This document shows, in pieces, positions 25,901-39,183 of a DNA stretch of 64,000 nucleotides. Source of the DNA: Temnothorax longispinosus (lineage: Eukaryota; Arthropoda; Insecta; Hymenoptera; Formicidae); NCBI RefSeq assembly GCF_030848805.1, contig NC_092360.1, positions 18,920,340 to 18,984,339 of the forward strand, read 5' to 3'. The notes below the pieces were generated by a model, which had not been told where the DNA came from, did no database searches, and was given only the letters and a program-made list of their open reading frames with translations. Each line of letters begins with the position of its first letter. The stretch's first letter is position 1. The position numbers and the translations under genes were made by a program.

Positions 25901-26761
25901 GAAATCGTGGACCGATCACGAAGACTGTGTTCTTATGTCTACCTTGACCGAGCTATATACTCCTGGTCCGGCGATTGGATCTTCAAGAAGCATCAACACC
26001 CTCACCTAAGCCGCAAAGAACCTCGCGAAAAATGAACTCGCCAATGTAATCAGTTCTCCTCTCCAAGAAGATTCGAGACACGTAATTCGATCTCAAGAAG
26101 AAAAAAGAAAATACGCTTCGCGCATTGCATACTATCACATATGGCTTGATAATGAGAGTTCTTTAGGAAGTAGCACAAGTTGCTAATCCTCACTGACCCA
26201 CGCGTGAATAGAAGACTTTAGTTTAGAATACGTGTATTTTTCACTTTAATTATATATATGTATAATTAGATTTCCACACTATGGAAATGGATAACGCATT
26301 AATTGTTAACGCTATATGATTAGATCGCAAAGCACCTTCACCTAAGTCGATATTAGAATGCATAGAATAAAAATAAAGTGAAATAACGGTTGACACAAAT
26401 CGAAAAGAATTGTTGTAAGACTACGAGAAGTTATTATTACAGTCAAATTGAATATTTCACGTTTCGATAAGCAATCGCGAAAAATGCATGACAAGCAAGA
26501 TGAAAAGCACATGTCAATTTAAATAATTCGTACGTGCAAGACATTTAAAACTGACTCGATTTCAATTCACATCCGCTGTTTCTCTTCAAAGCAGTATCGC
26601 TGCGCAAGCCGTAATGGAATATGCAATAACCATGTTGCGGTGTTTACGATGTAAGTGGAAGCCCGTATTAATCACTCGACCGTGTAGGAGTCCACCATTG
26701 CCAAAAATACAACCGCCGGCGGCTTTTCCGGGTCAGAAACATAACTAGCTTAGTGCCCGAG

Positions 26762-26763
<2 letters not shown>
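25901..26763. other. AT-rich non-coding DNA
   Basis: No feature recognised. Confidence 0.45.

Positions 26764-26806
<43 letters not shown>
26764..26806. repeat. (CT)n microsatellite
   Basis: About 21 perfect CT units. Confidence 0.97.
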
Positions 26807-26809
<3 letters not shown>

Positions 26810-27959
26810 TTCGCTCTTGAGGTCACTTCGACGAGCATACGCGAGACCGAAAGAGAACTATTCCGGCAAGTTCCGGGTAAATTGTGTCATTTAATCTCGT
26901 TTAACCGGAGAAAACTTTCACGAGGACCAGCCTTTTCGTCGTCATTATGAGTCCCGTGTGTCGCGCGGAGACACACCCAGGTCCGCCTATTGGACACGAG
27001 CTCGATGGACTGTCGTCGAGAGTATCGTTGACCTTCTCCATCGAATGTTTGCTGAACTCTACACAAGCCCCGCAAGACATAACGAGGGCCCTGTTAGTTC
27101 TCTGCGGTTAGATACGCGGCCCTGAGCGTTCTTAATGTCTAAAGGGAAAGATTTCCGCAAGGCCAGCCTTCCTTATGAGCTTCCCCGTGAATCCCAGCTC
27201 CGACGTCGTCCTCGCAACAAATATCGTTTTAAGGGGATGATTCTCCGCCGAGAAGGTAAATTATGCTCCGCAATGCAGGTCGAGCTGTTAAATTAAGGCA
27301 AAATTACTTCTGCTGACTAGAAGTTAACAATGCGAAATAGTTTCCGCGGCTTTAATGGTAGAGAATTTCGGGAAATGAAACGAATGAGTTGTAAATTTGG
27401 AGAACCACACATGTAAAATAATTCGAATAAAAAAATATTGTTGTAAAAATTATCATTCTCCAATAATTAAAATAACAATTAATAAATAATTATCTAAAAA
27501 ATAACAATCAAAAAATAATTATCTAAAATAACAATAAAAAAATAATTACCTTTGATTAAAAGAAAAGCAATGCAACAAACGACATTTCATAAGAAATAAT
27601 TAAATCAAATCAAATCAAATGTTTAAGCATGAAGACTATTGAAGACAATAATTAATTTTCCACTATAGAATAAAAAGAATGTAATTCGTTCTTTAAATGA
27701 AAAACACATTTCGATTTACTGGCACAGATAAATCGAGACAATGGTATATAGTGGAAGATAAATTAAATTCAGATATTTCAAATCTAAAAAGGAAAGAACA
27801 AAAGAGAAACTCGTAATAGAATATAGAAAGGAAAAAAGAAACGACGGCGTGACGTGAAGTGATTTCCCTGTTTTCAAGCGTGTTGGAAGCAGGCATCAAG
27901 TTTAAGCGAGAACGCACAGCCGAAGGGGTCACAGACGGGGAGGGAGGGGGGAGTGTGAT
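26807..27959. other. Non-coding DNA with a short AT-rich tandem array
   Basis: Mixed to about 27290, then AT-rich. At about 27480-27550 a unit of roughly 28 bp containing AATAATTATCTAAAA and ATAACAAT repeats about 2.5 times. No gene was recognised. Confidence 0.5.
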
Positions 27960-28480
27960 TTAACGAGATGTTTTCGTGAATTGTGCCTGCGCGGTGGTAA
28001 CTAATAATTCGATTTTACGAGTGGGCGCGCGCCGCGCAAGTGAGAGTCAGCGAGACGCAACCCTTTTCCCTCGCTCTCCTAACTGGAGAACGTCGAGCAG
28101 CCGGGAGGCGTCGCGGCGCCGCTCGGACGGGAGCCCCATCCCCCTAACGTCTCCTGTCCCTCCATCTATCCGTCCGTCCGTCCATCTGACGGTGGCCGGT
28201 CAGTCGATCAGCTGGCCGAGAGACCGTCGGGATTCCAGAATGCCTGGACTACGTCCAACCGGGTTACCGCACTTCGCCCTCTCAATTCCTCCTGCCATCC
28301 TCTCGCGTACATCGACGTTCCACTTCGAAACCTCCACGCGCTGGTCCGCCCCCCCCGCCGCCCCGCCCTACCAAACCCTTTGCCCTACGCAGAAAACGGG
28401 CGTCGTAACTCGTGACCCGCCACGGTTGAAAACTCGGTCGCCTTCGTGGAGACCACCTCTTCCCCTCTACCTCTCTTTCT
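27960..28480. other. GC-rich, C-rich block
   Basis: The plus strand is open for 182 codons (27976-28524), rich in S, P, R and T. The block includes short tandem repeats such as CCGTCCGTCCGTCC near 28170. The open frame follows from the high C content and carries no domain. It is noted as GC-block sequence, not a gene. Confidence 0.5.
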
Positions 28481-30871
28481 CTCTCTTTATTCCTCTTTAT
28501 CATATATCTTTTTGGAACAAATAAATTTGGGGCAGCCGGTCATTCGTGGATTGATGTATCTGAATTTTCGCAGAACGCAATTATCTCGCACAGAACAGTT
28601 ACATGGTATGCATGTCCCAATTATTCCAGCGACGCAACCAACCCCGCGACGCGCGACGAAAATGTTCGTTGATAGATGACCCCGGTGGCGATGTGCAATA
28701 ATTGTGTTACTTCGCGCGGATTTTGCGGTACAATGACAGAATACATTGCGGAGAGAGATAGTGATGATGGAGCATCGAAATATTGGCGTAAAAAGGACTG
28801 TGATTATAGGTCGAGTTATTCGCACAGGATCTTGCTGTTTATGCAAATTACCATTATATAGAGAAGCTTTGTATAGATCTCTTTTATAAATCACACATAC
28901 ATTATACTGTAACCAGTGCAACTCACACGTAAAAATAACGAATTATATTTTTCGTCGAATAAACAAAGATTCATATTAATATCTACTATTTCGTACATAT
29001 AATATAACAACATTTTTATTGAAAATTAACAAGAATTGATATCAGCAGTCGACGAGGAGTTGCATTTAATTTTTTCATTTTCAATCGATGAAATTTATAT
29101 ATACCTCGTGCAATTATTAAATCTTGAGTCGAAGGTGTCAAACACAATATTAATATCAATTGATCATGCATCCGTTTCATCAAATTTATTATTGGTACAA
29201 CTGTCGGACGTTGCCGCAAGCTAGAAACCGGCAGGATCGGTTGTTTAAAAGTCGACCGTCGCCGTTGCGTTAATAAATTTCGTCCACGAAAGATACGACG
29301 AAGGATCGTACCTGGAGAGTTCTGCCGTGCTGCCGTAGCTGCGGATACGTAAAATTTTGATGTCGGAAGTGAATGTCAAGTGGAGTTTCAAAGTGGATGA
29401 ACAGTATGCGGATACTCGCATCGTATAGCTAGAAAGTCCTAAAGATCGCACGCAATATCGCAATATCGAAAGAGCTTTCATGAATTTAGCGGAAAGATCG
29501 TAAATTTTACCAGAAAAATGGTCGTAAAATTATATATTCTTGCGGCCCTAAATGATCTTCTTAAATAATCAAATGTGTGCACGTTAATGTATTACTAAAT
29601 AATTCTTTACAAAGAATTCTGATAATATTGCATGAAGAAATATTCTCGCAAATATTGCAAAAGAATCTTAAAGCCATTCATTAATAAAATTAGTAAAATA
29701 ATCTATAAATATAAGTAAAAGTCCATAATTTTGAAACAGATCATTAAATCGTTGTTTTTTTTTATTAATTAAGTACCTACTCGTCAATGTTATATTATAT
29801 GATATTAATATATAATAAAAACTAATAAAAAGTAGGTACTTATTAGTCAATTAAAACACAAGTAAAATACTATTTTTTAATGCGCAAATTAAAACATTTC
29901 TCTTTTATACAAACGATCCATATTGTTAACGCTGTAAATTTTCAAAACTAATTGTCGCGTAAAAAAATAACAACATTAACTGGTGAAACAGAAACAATCG
30001 ACGCGACGTCGGAATGCCAAAAAATGATTCTCTTCGCAAACTTGGCGACCCCACGGCAGCAATACCGTCACGCTCGTCAATAGTTATCGTATGAACAGTC
30101 GCGACAACGGACAACAGATTTTTCATCCATGTCTCGCGGCTTGTTTTATATTCGAAAAAAATATAGAATTGGAGTACTCTCGCTGAATTGTAGTCGCGAA
30201 GTTACTCTATAAAGCGTGTATCATCACTAACGCATCAAACGCTGTTGACAGTTTCTTTGCTGAACTCGGAATTGATTTTTCTTCCACTGTTGATTTTCAG
30301 ATAATTAATTGCAAACAAGCTATTTCGAATGTTGATTTTTGATAAGTTCATTTCAAACTTTGTTTTAATCAAAATTTATAAAGATTAACAAAATATTTAA
30401 TGTCCGCATGAGGAGAAAACCGAAACATACAATTTTCTATCACATCGACCAATCGCATCGACTAAACGTTAAATTTATCAGAGAAACGTTAAAATTTGAC
30501 ACGGTAAAAGTGGAATATATTGTACGTACGGCTGTCCTTTATTCATTCGAGCACATCGTTTCGCAGCGAGTCTAGGGAAATAAGATGGGAATAGGGGAAA
30601 CAGCGAAGCAGCAAAGCGAGGAAAAGGATGGGAGAGAGAGAGAAGGAAAGAGAGCGGGCCCGAAGTCGACGCGGTCGTTTCCGCGGGGTAAAACTCTCCT
30701 TGGTAAAATTCCAGAATAAACAAAAATCGAGCCCATCCCGTGCTTTATATCCTGGACGGCTGACGTGGAAAAGAATCCAGAAACGCGAGCAAGCTCATAA
30801 ATCAAATGTGTCTGCACTGCGTATACAAGAGTCGAATCCGCGAACCTGGCGGCCCTTTAATCCCGCATCCA
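28481..30871. other. AT-rich non-coding DNA
   Basis: Contains a 12-bp inverted repeat, TAAGTACCTACT (29770-29781) and AGTAGGTACTTA (29831-29842), with a 49-nt AT-rich spacer. Frames up to 144 codons are without motifs. Confidence 0.45.
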
Positions 30872-31324
30872 TTATTGGTATGTCACGGATAAGAGGGTGC
30901 CTTCAAGAACGCGCACCGAGCCAAACCCACCGTCGTCGCCGCCGTAAGGGGTGGCGGAAACAGAGAGGCAAAGAGGGGAGGGTGGGTCGGAGGATTTCCT
31001 CGCTTCCTCGCGGCCACGCATTATTTCCTCGTCGTGGCATTCGATGTAGATGGCCCCAGGCATTCCAAACGTTTGATTGAAAATTTCTTGAGACTCGAGA
31101 ATGGCGCGCGCAATGCGATCGGTGGTGGCCGCGTCGTGGCACTTTACCCGGATTTTTATCCCCGGCGCGGCGTCTCGGCGTAGAGAAAGAGGAATCCATT
31201 TATTTAACATGTAGGACTGTTTGATCCCCCTGGACGACGTTTGTGGCCATTCGTGGCTCCGCTCGTAATCTACATCGAATAATTTCGTCTTCGGGAGAGT
31301 CGCGCGACGTGCGAAATCCCGCAA
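30872..31324 (-). CDS. Open frame of 150 codons, status uncertain
   Basis: I do not recognise this frame. It begins MRDFARRATLPK and its middle (about residues 15-105) has a balanced composition unlike the nearby compositional frames, including acidic and aromatic residues (for example IYIECHDEE near residue 97). The C-terminal third is rich in S, P and G and looks compositional. No signal peptide, membrane segment or known domain is visible, and no convincing splice acceptor or donor flanks it. It has the same orientation as the proposed minus-strand host gene, so an unrecognised exon is conceivable. A chance frame in GC-mixed DNA is more likely. Confidence 0.15.
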   Translation of the reverse strand: MRDFARRATLPKTKLFDVDYERSHEWPQTSSRGIKQSYMLNKWIPLSLRRDAAPGIKIRVKCHDAATTDRIARAILESQEIFNQTFGMPGAIYIECHDEEIMRGREEARKSSDPPSPLCLSVSATPYGGDDGGFGSVRVLEGTLLSVTYQ

Positions 31325-33425
31325 GAAGGATACCCGATGGGAAGGACGCGCGTAATGCCCGGTAAAAAATAATGCTTCGCTATTCCTTACTCGCGACGAG
31401 GAATGACGTGCGTGCTGATGTCAAGTCGTTGGTTCCCATCACCGATTATTCAGTTTCAGACTTTTATACCGCTTTATTAATCCTATAAGTATATTAAAAT
31501 TAAATAAATTTCAAATATTAATTTACTCTACTTTAACTACTAAAACATTCAATGTAATATATTTAAAAATTGAGTGAGAAAGAGAGACGTTTACAATGTT
31601 TGAATAAAGATTATAAAATACGTTTATTCCTGCCTGATTTTTTTTCTAGACGTACCTACTCTCCGCAGACGAACGAAATAAATAAAATCTTTATGCGGTG
31701 TGCGCGTTTAATCTGATAAAGTTCAGAGCAATTCCAGTGCAAAGGTTAACGAGAAATGTATCATATGACCAACCGCTGTGCAAATGACGTATATATGAAA
31801 TGAAACATATAGAGCCTCGACGGTAAAACATGATAATGCAATAGGAATCGTGGAAAAGCAGGATCGTAAACTGCAATAAAGAAGGATACGGGGGCTGAGC
31901 CGTCGGTCGATAAGTCGACTCCTCCGCGTAAATGGACCGCGTTATATATTTTTTTTCTCTTCTCTTCCACATCCCCCTTCGTCTTTTCCCATCTCACTAA
32001 AGCTCGCTTCGATGGTGGAGTGAAAACGGCGTACCGATCTTCGCGTCGAAGTTGCGCCAAGTTATACGAAAAGTTGAAGCGGAAAGTGGTGTGTGGTGGA
32101 AACTACAGGAATTACTGGCAATTACAGGAATGATTTATTAACTTTGGAAACTGGCTATCTCGAACCGTGCTGCTGGTACCCCTTCGCGGTTCTGGAAGGC
32201 GCCGCGCCGCGCCGCGTCGAAATATTCTAATGAACGCTGCAATAACCGGCTGTCTCGCGCGACGGTAGATTGCACTATATCACTCGCAATTATGGGAATT
32301 AAAAAAATTCTACCGCGCCTTGAAAATCAACGATGGCTCCCCGATGAATATCAAGTCTCGTCGCATTGCTTCGTTCATTCTGCGCGGGAGTCCTTTGCGA
32401 ATAATAGTTAATTAATCTTTCTCACTTTTAATGTCTCATCGCTTGGTGTGCCTCGTGTATTATCCCATTCGATATAATTTTCTCCTCTCAGTATCATACT
32501 TCTTGGAATAATTGCGGTACTCTCGTTAAATAATGCATTTAGATCGCGTTCTATCGACACCACAATCACTTGTCCACGCGCAATTACTTTTCCATCAAAG
32601 CGCAACAAACGCGTCGGGGAAAAAAATGGTCACCAAATTAGAGCCGATTTAGTTGAACGTAACGCGGTTAATCATCATGGTATGTACCTTCCATTATTGG
32701 CGCCGGAGCAATAATAGTGCCGATGATCGCAAAGCAATCGATCTCCACGCTGGCGTTAATGGAAAATGAAATTGTGGCCGGAGTATTATCCCGAGAATTT
32801 GGATTATCCTAGCGCTTAATAGAAACTCTATTAATAGCCGGCATATTGTTTCTACCGACGGACAATGCCGAAGATCGTCTGATCCGCAGTTAATGACGCA
32901 TTAACGATCGCATATGCGCCACGATCAGATCAGTGCAAAGTGCTGCACCACGAATTGGCCTTCACTTTAGACACTTTGTGACGTACATTACGTTATATAT
33001 TCATGTGTAATGGAAAATTATTCTGATCAGCAAGAGATACTTGATGATACATTATGCCAGGTTGATTACTTCATGCTAATTTTGTGTATTCACCTTTTTA
33101 AACGTAATATTAATTAAATTTAAACATTTTTTCTTATAATTTCTTAAAGATAAATAAGGAAAGATATAATTTTTATATAAGTACATAATTTTTTAAAGAT
33201 GTAATTACAAAAAATTCTTTTTATCTGAATGTTGAATCTGAATGTTGAATGTTATAAAAATAGGAATAAAATATCATAATAAAAAAAATAAAAAAGTTTT
33301 TATTAAATTTTTTGCCACTTAATTCTAATGTCATAAACAAACAGAACTTTATATCGCGTTGTCAAAAATAGATAACGCGTGACAGAGAAATAAATTTAAA
33401 AAAAGCAATTTTGATGGTACTATTA
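31325..33425. other. Non-coding DNA
   Basis: Mixed and AT-rich sequence with a GCGCC pentamer cluster at 32199-32216. No gene or repeat array was recognised. The final TA (33424-33425) flanks the next element. Confidence 0.45.
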
Positions 33426-34519
33426 GGATAACTCCGGTATTTACGCCGCGCAGGGTTTTACGCCGCAAATCCTCCTCTTCTAAAAAGGGCATGTCGTAGG
33501 TATTGTTGTCGCTTTTCCGCGATGCCGATTGGTTCTCTTGCCGCGCTTACTTCATTTGCAGCTGTCATTGTATATTTTGACAGTTGTGTGTATCAAGGGT
33601 TAATAGTGTAATAGTAATAGCATAATGTTAAAGCTAAATAGCGCGCGCGAAGCGCGCGTCTGTAGTGTCTAGTGTCAGAAAAAATAGAAAGAATGAAGGT
33701 ACTTACTCGCAATTATTCTGTTATGTGCCTTTATGCTATATTAGTATTGTGTTGTAATTTCAGTTCTTTGCTGTTAATATTAACGAAACTGTGAGTTGAA
33801 TCGATTTCTCACCGTAGTAAGAAGCGCGATCTTGTGTTACGACCTACATAAAATGATTACTGTAGGGAATGTAAAAGGTTTAATGGTTATTTCATGATAC
33901 ATAAGTGTAGAGGGATAGTAAATAATGGAATACAGCAAAATACAAGTGCATAGCTCTTGCATTTTTTGTTTAACTTAATATCTTGTATATTCCTCCTGTT
34001 CAGGATATACGGCAAGTTAGCATGCGGGATTTATGCCATAGTACAGACACTTTGTACAACTCGAAATCTCCTATGTGTTCTTTTTCCTTCTTTTTTTGGA
34101 TCGTATAACAATAATCTTTAATGCATCTATCGCTCTTCTATTTTCTTTTTAAAATATTTCAGTTTTATAATTTGTTTATCATTCTTACATCTTAATAAAC
34201 TTCTTACACACATTTTATGACTTATTATGACATTTTATTGCCTTATTTATAAACATTATTTGTAATTCTTTACAAGACGTATATTTCACCCATGAATGTC
34301 ATATAACCCACCCTTCTGGGATATATGGCAAAAATGCAAGGGTTTCTAAAAATTTTTTTTTATTAAATACAAAGAATAAATATTTCATATTTCTATTTTT
34401 TTTTATAGTAGTAGACAGTATAAAGTTTTTATTGATATAATTCATTTGCCTTAAACATAGTAAATAGTACTCGATAAATTAAGTTTCCCTTAGCTGCGGC
34501 GTATATACCGGAGTTACCC
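33426..34519. mobile_element. 1.1-kb TA-flanked DNA transposon with ~27-bp terminal inverted repeats
   Basis: The left end starts GGATAACTCCGGTATTTACG at 33426. The right end, reverse complemented, starts GGGTAACTCCGGTATATACG, and both continue with CCGC. TA on each side (33424-33425 and 34520-34521) fits the target duplication of IS630-Tc1-mariner transposases. The interior (about 1 kb) is AT-rich with no transposase frame, so this is a non-autonomous or heavily decayed copy. A short GC hairpin (about 33641-33658) and two loosely similar strings, GGATATACGGCA (about 34003) and GGATATATGGCA (about 34319), lie inside. Confidence 0.85.
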
Positions 34520-34521
34520 TA

Positions 34522-35790
34522 TAGGAAAAGAAATCTATCAACGATACTCTCGAAGAGATACAAAGTTCAGAGACGAAATACTATCTTAATCGACGAGTGT
34601 TAATCGCGACCGATTCACGAGTCGAAGCTTAGAAAGTCCGAAATCAAAACTTTGCCTTGAGAGATACCAACTTGCAATTCGTCCCGCAAATCACCCCGGC
34701 AGCAGAGGAGGGGAATTAGGAAAAAGTGTTACGAAGTGATGGATGCCGTTGGAAAGTTAGGCGAGTTTCAGATCCGTTTACAAAATTCACTCAGCTGACG
34801 AAATTACCGGTTGTTCCGCCGGTAGCCTCGCGATACCGACGATCAAGGGGGAGGTGGCTCGATGCTAAAACCCTCTCGGCCCTGTCCAACCCCTTTTCGG
34901 AAAGCAATTCCTACCCGAAAGTTCCGTTTTCTCAGTACCAATGCAGGTGGTACCGTACCAGTCGCGTGTTACTACTGGCGTCATGTTCGATATCCGGTAT
35001 GCCGCATACTACAGCAAACGTTCGGATATTCTTTTATTTCTACGGTCGTAAATCTGTGAACTTGGTCTTATTACGATATTACCATCACCCGACGCTCAAC
35101 GGTCTGATATTTCTAATTTAAACCTCGCAATTGATTAAAGGCAGGTTTAAATCTTCGGACAGAATAGTGGTACATGCCAATAAAAATAAAAATATCAATG
35201 ATTATATCAAAAAAGTAACTGTTACGTATTCCAGTTTCTGTGAGTAATAATATTGAATTATAACATAAAAGGATTTTAGCATTTCTCATTATAAAATCGT
35301 AAGAAAAAAGAACGCAGTAATAAAAATTACTCATCCTATATTTTAAAATTAAGATGATTTCACTTCTACTACTATTTTATACATAACGATTTATTCAAAA
35401 GCAAAAAAATGCGTTTGCAATATTACGTTACGTTATATAAAATAATTATAGAGAAACATAAATTGGATTTAACATTCTTCTTCACAGAAATACTTTTGAC
35501 ATTTTATATGTAGCAAAAAAGCGAGACTTTTCGAGACTTAAAATGAAAAATGCAAATAGATATAACGCGTAAAAGCGTAAGACACTGTGTGCCTCAGATG
35601 GCTTAGACATCTTATTGTCTCTCAAACCTTTCATTTATGTTTCGAAGATTGAGATTCTAGATCTCGAGATCAGAGAACAATAGGTCTTTGACAAAGCTCG
35701 CGAGTTTTGGGGACATCTCGGCAGCAAGTTTGTTCTAGCTACGAACTGAAAGTGAATGCGATAGTCTGTACAGTTCTCAAAGTACTTTAG

Positions 35791-35830
<40 letters not shown>

Positions 35831-36859
35831 GCAATTATAGAAATTTTTCTTTTTGTTCTTGCTAGATTCTACGTTGCATTAGATTTTTTTCCTTTCCTTT
35901 TAATTTCGTGATCGAATAATCGGATGATTTCAATAATCGGATGATCGGATAATCACTATTAACTTTATGGCAACCTACATTATTATATAGCGTATTACTT
36001 CTAGTGTACATTAAATAATCGCTTATATATAAGCTTTAAACTAACCAAACCTTTCTTTAACAATCTTCATAATGTTTAATTTCACCTAAATTGTTGAAAG
36101 CACGCAACGGGAAGATTAAGGCAGCAGATAATACAGCTTTCATATCGTCCCAGCGTAACCCATTTCGCTCGATGTTTTTGATTACGGAGCAACATGATCG
36201 TACATTTTTCGAAATGGGATAATTTCGGAGCACCATCTCAAGTGGCAGAACGCGGGAGGGTTGCTCGCAAAACGCGAGGGACAAGGGAGTGAAAACGAAG
36301 AGGGTAGGCTAACAGTCCTATCTGCAATTGCAATCGATAGTAAACCCACCCTGAGGTCTCCGGCGTCGGCTACGATATTTAAATGTCAGGCACATAACAC
36401 GCGTTCGCCACCTCCGTAAGGGATAGGGTACCCTAACATTTATACCTCACCTCCACCCTTGTACTCTAGTTTCCATGCGAGGCCAATCCTCCTTTCTTTC
36501 TCTCTCACGCTCGCTTGCAGGCATGCGCGTGAGCACATGCACGGCGAGATAGTGAAAAAAAGGGCGGAAGGAAGGCGGAAAAGCGAGTGAGAAAGAGAGA
36601 AAGAAGGCAACGTTATTAAACTCGAGGGTTTTTGACTTTCTGCGTAGTGAGTAAACACACGGTTCTATCTCGAGCCGTTACAATCCGACGTGGGTGTTGT
36701 TGGCAGTGATAGTGGTCATGGTGACGCTGGTCGCATTTTGTATTCTGCGAGAACAACGGATATTCCGGCCGTCGGCACCAACGGGGCCAGGCCCAATTTT
36801 CACAGGGAGCTAGGAGACGGTCTGTTCCCTTTGTGCCGACACACGCGAGAAAATCGTCG
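34522..36859. other. Non-coding DNA with (AT)n run
   Basis: A mixed part at 34530-35120 carries a 131-codon plus-strand frame (34726-35121) without recognisable domain. An AT-rich part follows, with (AT)n at 35794-35828. 36060-36660 is mixed and purine-rich. No gene is supported. Confidence 0.45.
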
Positions 36860-36925
36860 GCGGTAAAATCTTTGTTCGACGGCGGACACTATTAATCCGA
36901 GAATGGCTATACTGGCTACCTTCGT
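36860..36925. repeat. Diverged duplicated block R4, copy 1
   Basis: AAAATCTTTGTTCGACGGCG and TATTAATCCGAGAATGG correspond to AAGATCTTTTTAGAGGCG and TATTAATCCGGGAATGG at 37640-37700, about 780 bp away in the same orientation. Confidence 0.5.
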
Positions 36926-37639
36926 AGGTCGAATGACTTCATCTCTCGAATCTTGTGCACCGCTCGAGGCACTATAACGCCAATGGTCATGCAACCGGAA
37001 ACGAAACTTTTGGCTACGTGCGTACATGCGCTTACGTTACGTAATTCTCACGAATGAGCAAAGTGGTTGAACTGTAATCGCGAGGTAAACAAATAAACCA
37101 ATATACATTTGCACCATCTCTGCTGTGTTTTTCTAGCAAAGTGATACACTAGTCGACTACTAGTCTATATTATAAATTGTATCCTATTTAAAAGCTTAAT
37201 CTTATCTTTGTAAAAAGTTGTGTACTATTCCTGAAAAATAGAAGTAAAGATTTAACAATTTTTTTAGAAAAATATAAAAAAAATTTGTGAGGCACATTTG
37301 TTTTTATATTCCCATTTTTCCGTTCTCTTGGCATTAACGTTTCAACTAAAATGGTGATCGAAACATTAGTGCAAACTTTTTTCGTTCGCAACGAAAAGTT
37401 TCCGTAAAACTGGAAAGAATGACACGGGTATCTCGGTAATTCGATCAGATGGCGAACGCACGTAGAGCACGAAATTTTCGACTTTACGCTAATAGAAGAG
37501 ATAAACAGACTCTTTCGTCGTACCTGGCATTAGATATTCCAGGAAGCTGAAAGAGGAAGAGAGAGAAGAGCAAAAGGGCGCCACCCAATTTTCGTCGAAT
37601 CTCGAATATCCCTTCGCGTCACGACGTGCGAAACCTTAA
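36926..37639. other. Non-coding DNA between the R4 copies
   Basis: Mixed then AT-rich sequence. No feature recognised. Confidence 0.4.
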
Positions 37640-37700
37640 CGTTAAGATCTTTTTAGAGGCGCTAACGTTATTAATCCGGGAATGGTACGGTTATATCCGA
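37640..37700. repeat. Diverged duplicated block R4, copy 2
   Basis: Partner of 36860-36925. TTATTAATCCGGGAATGG is at about 37668-37685. Confidence 0.5.
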
Positions 37701-38206
37701 CACACCCTCGCGACTCTCCGGAATGTCGGAGGGTGACTCCGGTCTCTCCCGGTGGTGGAGAGAAATAAATGACGTCACGCCTCGAGAAAAGTACTTCCCT
37801 GTGGTCTGCTATTCGACGACGAAGTTCGAGACAAAGAAGAAGAAGAAGCCGTCGTTCGTGCCAAATGCCGTTGCTGCCGGCTGAACACCCGTCGAAGCTC
37901 GTAAGTCCGGGCATAATTGGATCCCGTATTTCTAATAAAGAGTTAAACGACATTTTTCGATAAGAAAATTGAACTTCGCGCATTAAATTGGAAGTATGAA
38001 CGTTGAAAAATATAATTAAATAGACGTATCTTTAAGACGCGAGACGTCAATGTCAATAGATCCTTTTCTTGAAAAAAGTACTTCTTATCACAAGAGAAAC
38101 AGCATTTAAAATAAATTAATATATATCTAAATTAATATTAAGAAACCAAAAAAGAGTAGCGTAGAATTCGCTGCAATGAATTATTTTCTCTTGTAGTTTG
38201 CAGAGA

Positions 38207-38247
38207 GCGCGCGCGCACACACGCACACGCACACGCACACACACACA
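38207..38247. repeat. (GC)n/(CA)n microsatellite
   Basis: A short GC-alternating run passes into ACGCAC and then pure AC units. Confidence 0.93.
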
Positions 38248-38339
38248 AGTTTCTACGTACGTCATAAGGGACATACGCATCAATCAATCGATGCAATTGA
38301 CTTAATGTGTATTTTTTTGTGAATTTAAACTCTTTTAAA

Positions 38340-38760
38340 ATGTCAGTTGAATCTGGTGTAATTCGGGCTTGTTTGCTTTATGAATTTAAATTCGGTTCGA
38401 AGGCTGCAGAAACGACTCGTAAGATGTGTGTGGAGAAGATGAGGTAAGAAAATGTACTGTACAAAAATGGTTTAAAAAATTTGCTTCTAGAAATAAATCA
38501 CTCGAAGATGCATTTTGTTCAAAAAGACCCTCTATTATAGATAATGAAGAATTACGTGTCGCTGTTGAAAACAATTTAAAAGGAACGTGTCAAGAACTTT
38601 CTCAAACGTTTAACGTGAGTGATGAAACAATTCGTTTATCTGCATCAACTTGGAAAATTTTTAATATAAAAAGCACTACGAATTTTTTGTGTTATCTGAT
38701 GATACTTCACAAAATAGATTGTTTTTCGATTTTGCATATGAATCTTAAAACAGCCACAAA
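38340..38760 (+). pseudogene. Mariner-type transposase relic (N-terminal half only)
   Basis: The N-terminal DNA-binding region of a mariner transposase can be read from ATG at 38340. The first frame encodes MSVESGVIRACLLYEFKFG and ends at a stop at 38445. A shift near a TGTGTG run (38420-38428) restores the frame as CGEDEVRKCTVQKWFKKF, followed by SLED, RPS and IDNEELR, the usual order of the paired helix-turn-helix domain. After NVSDETI a further shift is needed to read LHQLGK, and then LSDDTSQNRL, which corresponds to the WVPHEL..(N/Q)..R linker. Nothing of the catalytic DDD domain was seen, and no terminal inverted repeats were found. At least three frame breaks and loss of the catalytic half make it inactive. 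The plus orientation is opposite to the proposed host intron transcript. Confidence 0.85.
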
Positions 38761-39143
38761 ATACTTTGAAATATCTTTGATATGTCGCCCAATACTTTTT
38801 TTCTCAGAATACAATTCGTTCCGATCCGTATCCCTTGCCATGATGGAACACGATTACAGTAGAGATAGTCATAATTGAAAACGTCCGTTCTTTATTGAGC
38901 GGACGCGCGCATGTCGACGTGACCCGAAAGTGAGCCAATGTCCTCGCGACAAGCGAAGCCAGATAGGTAGAAGTTTATGACTAATTCCGCGTAATTTATG
39001 ACGAGCGGAGCAGATAGTATTGAATAGGCCATAGTCACGCGCGCGCTTCGTCAACGCTCGGTTCATTTCCGTTATTAAGAGAGTCGCACAAAGAGAACGA
39101 TGTTTCCTCGGTGCAGTACATTAAGTCTTTTTTTAGTAGGTAC

Positions 39144-39183
<40 letters not shown>

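Noticed and set aside
27976..28524. 182-codon plus-strand frame
   Set aside because: C-rich block; composition dominated by S, P, R and T, with no domain, and part of it derives from CCGT tandem units.
34726..35121. 131-codon plus-strand frame right of the 1.1-kb transposon
   Set aside because: No domain and no relation to the transposon termini.
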